Source: Trinickia dabaoshanensis
GTDB taxonomy: Bacteria; Pseudomonadota; Gammaproteobacteria; Burkholderiales; Burkholderiaceae
Reading direction: 5' to 3'
Assembly: GCF_002879885.1 (NCBI RefSeq)
Contig: NZ_PNYA01000001.1
Location: 1 to 64,000 of the forward strand
Length of the DNA: 64,000 nucleotides
In this document: positions 63,059 to 64,000 of the stretch, one piece after another
How the letters are laid out: every line of letters begins with the position of its first letter
Numbering within the stretch: position 1 is the stretch's first letter
Made by a program: the position numbers and the translations under genes
Notes under the pieces: model-generated
Told to the model about the DNA's origin: nothing
The model's database searches: none
Seen by the model: the letters and a program-made list of their open reading frames with translations, nothing else

Positions 63059-63506
63059 GGCATTGCCGCGCGCGCTCGACGAGCCGTCGCACGGTCCCCT
63101 CCGTGGTGGTGGTGAAGCGCGCACATGCGGCTCTCTGCGGAGCGTCGGATGGACCCGGCCTGCTGCGAGTGGTGTCTGATCGGGCGCGTCGTGCGTGCGA
63201 AGGTTCAGCCGAAATCTAAGCGTTTCCCGCCGATTGCGCAATGGCAAAAAGCACTATCGTCATACTATCGTCATCCCCACTCAAGTCGAGGCTCGGATCG
63301 TCCGTTAACACAAAGGAGAGCCTGTCGACACGAGCGGTCAAGCCTGGTTTTTACCGAGCGACGATCGCCCTTGCGCACACGTACAACGCGTAAGTCCCGC
63401 GTAAGCCCAATCGGATAGATATGGGCCGCGGCCGCCGTCGGATCGCGGCGACACACAATGAATGAAGCGCGCGGCAAAAACGAATTCGCGCGAAGGAGAC
63501 AACATC
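63059..63506. other. Intergenic region between divergent chemoreceptor genes, with an 11-bp tandem repeat
   Basis: This 448-bp stretch holds no supported gene. ACTATCGTCAT occurs twice in perfect tandem at 63253-63263 and 63264-63274. No convincing FliA-type promoter was found for either chemoreceptor. Confidence 0.5.
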
Positions 63507-64000
63507 ATGCGTTTGACCTTGCGTCGGCCGGGCGCCGCGCGTTCGATCGTCGGAGATATCGCCGAACACGCCGGCAAGCTCGGCATCGAGATCTGCGACG
63601 TATCGGGTCATGTCGAGGAGGTCGCGAATCGCGTGGCCCAACAGGCGAACGTGTGCCGCGCCCTGCGCGAGTCGGCCTCGGTGACGATGCAAGGCAACCA
63701 CCGGATCGCCCAGGCCGCGCAGCAAGTTCGCGTGGTCAGCCGCGAAGCGTCGAGCGCCGTCGAGCAATCGCGTCAAACGCTCGATGCCTCGTTGGCCGAT
63801 ATCCACGGCCTGGTCGAAGGCGTGACGAGCATCGCGACGCAGATCGAGGCGCTGCGCGAAGCGCTCGATCACGTCAGTACCGTCTCCGAGGAGATCTCGT
63901 TGATCGCGCGGCAAACTCATCTGCTCGCGATCAACGCGGCAATCGAAGCCGCCCGCGCCGGCGAATCGGGCAAGAGCTTCGCCGTCGTGGCGGCCGAGGT
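63507..64000 (+). CDS. Soluble methyl-accepting chemotaxis protein (3' end beyond window)
   Basis: 164 codons are visible. There is no transmembrane segment; the chain starts [20 protein letters not shown] and enters a helical region ([19 protein letters not shown]) leading to the signalling hairpin [20 protein letters not shown] with SFAVVAAEV at the edge. AAGGAG precedes the ATG. Because the MA tip comes so early, a sensory domain, if present, should lie C-terminal to it, outside the window. Confidence 0.88.
   Translation, partial: MRLTLRRPGAARSIVGDIAEHAGKLGIEICDVSGHVEEVANRVAQQANVCRALRESASVTMQGNHRIAQAAQQVRVVSREASSAVEQSRQTLDASLADIHGLVEGVTSIATQIEALREALDHVSTVSEEISLIARQTHLLAINAAIEAARAGESGKSFAVVAAE

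Noticed and set aside
63059-63506. FliA-type promoter for the chemoreceptors (TAAG followed by GCCGATTG)
   Set aside because: The two parts are only about 4 bp apart instead of the usual 11 or so between GTTT and GCCGATAA-like halves.

Overview
The window is about 64 kb of high-GC DNA from a member of the Burkholderiales, most likely the Burkholderia/Paraburkholderia/Trinickia group. This rests on protein family resemblance (OmpR/EnvZ, NodT, NarGHJI, Mfd and a BCAM0308-like zinc ribbon) and on GC-biased third positions. It is one continuous chromosomal segment. I see no rRNA, tRNA, CRISPR array, insertion sequence or prophage. Several genes are visibly decayed.

Region 1 (1-20.3 kb) and region 3 (30.9-39.7 kb) look like one low-oxygen survival locus, interrupted by region 2. 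Eight putative promoters carry a 14-bp FNR/ANR-type box (TTGAY-N4-RTCAA) centred 40-43 bp upstream of the start site inferred from a -10-like hexamer; a ninth box lies further upstream of the nitrate operon. They precede a tripartite efflux operon (NodT/HlyD/RbbA-like ABC), a small membrane ORF plus hydrolase, an HPF-cold-shock fusion, narKGHJI, a LonB-type protease, a 137-residue unknown protein, a zinc ribbon/PolX-remnant/NAPRTase operon, and a divergent chaperonin paralogue followed by an APH-P-loop fusion kinase. A second sigma-70 factor, a pseudo-receiver/CBS pair and NnrS sit among them. The set recalls the low-oxygen-activated (lxa) locus described in Burkholderia cenocepacia. Together the genes suggest nitrate respiration, ribosome hibernation, proteostasis, NAD salvage and nitric oxide tolerance during anoxia.

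Region 2 (20.4-30.9 kb) is metabolic and has no such boxes: a periplasmic prolyl oligopeptidase, a LysR/MFS divergent pair, and a polyamine block (agmatinase, PuuD, PuuA, SpuC-type aminotransferase). The aldehyde dehydrogenase expected in that block survives only as a frameshifted 3' remnant beside 0.67 kb of apparently decayed DNA.

Region 4 (39.9-64 kb) is mostly core genome: a squalene/phytoene-synthase-like protein with altered aspartate motifs, OmpR/EnvZ, AhpC, IspF/IspD, Mfd, ArgE, a threonine-dehydratase-like enzyme, a patatin phospholipase, PBP1A, a ribbon-helix-helix-like protein, PspA with a membrane partner, a flavin monooxygenase, an alpha/beta hydrolase and two chemoreceptors, the second cut by the window end. 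Two copies of a 38-bp element resembling paired inverted DnaA boxes lie 4 kb apart here.

Functions come from reading translations and motifs by eye, without database searches. Promoter and operator calls are pattern-based predictions.
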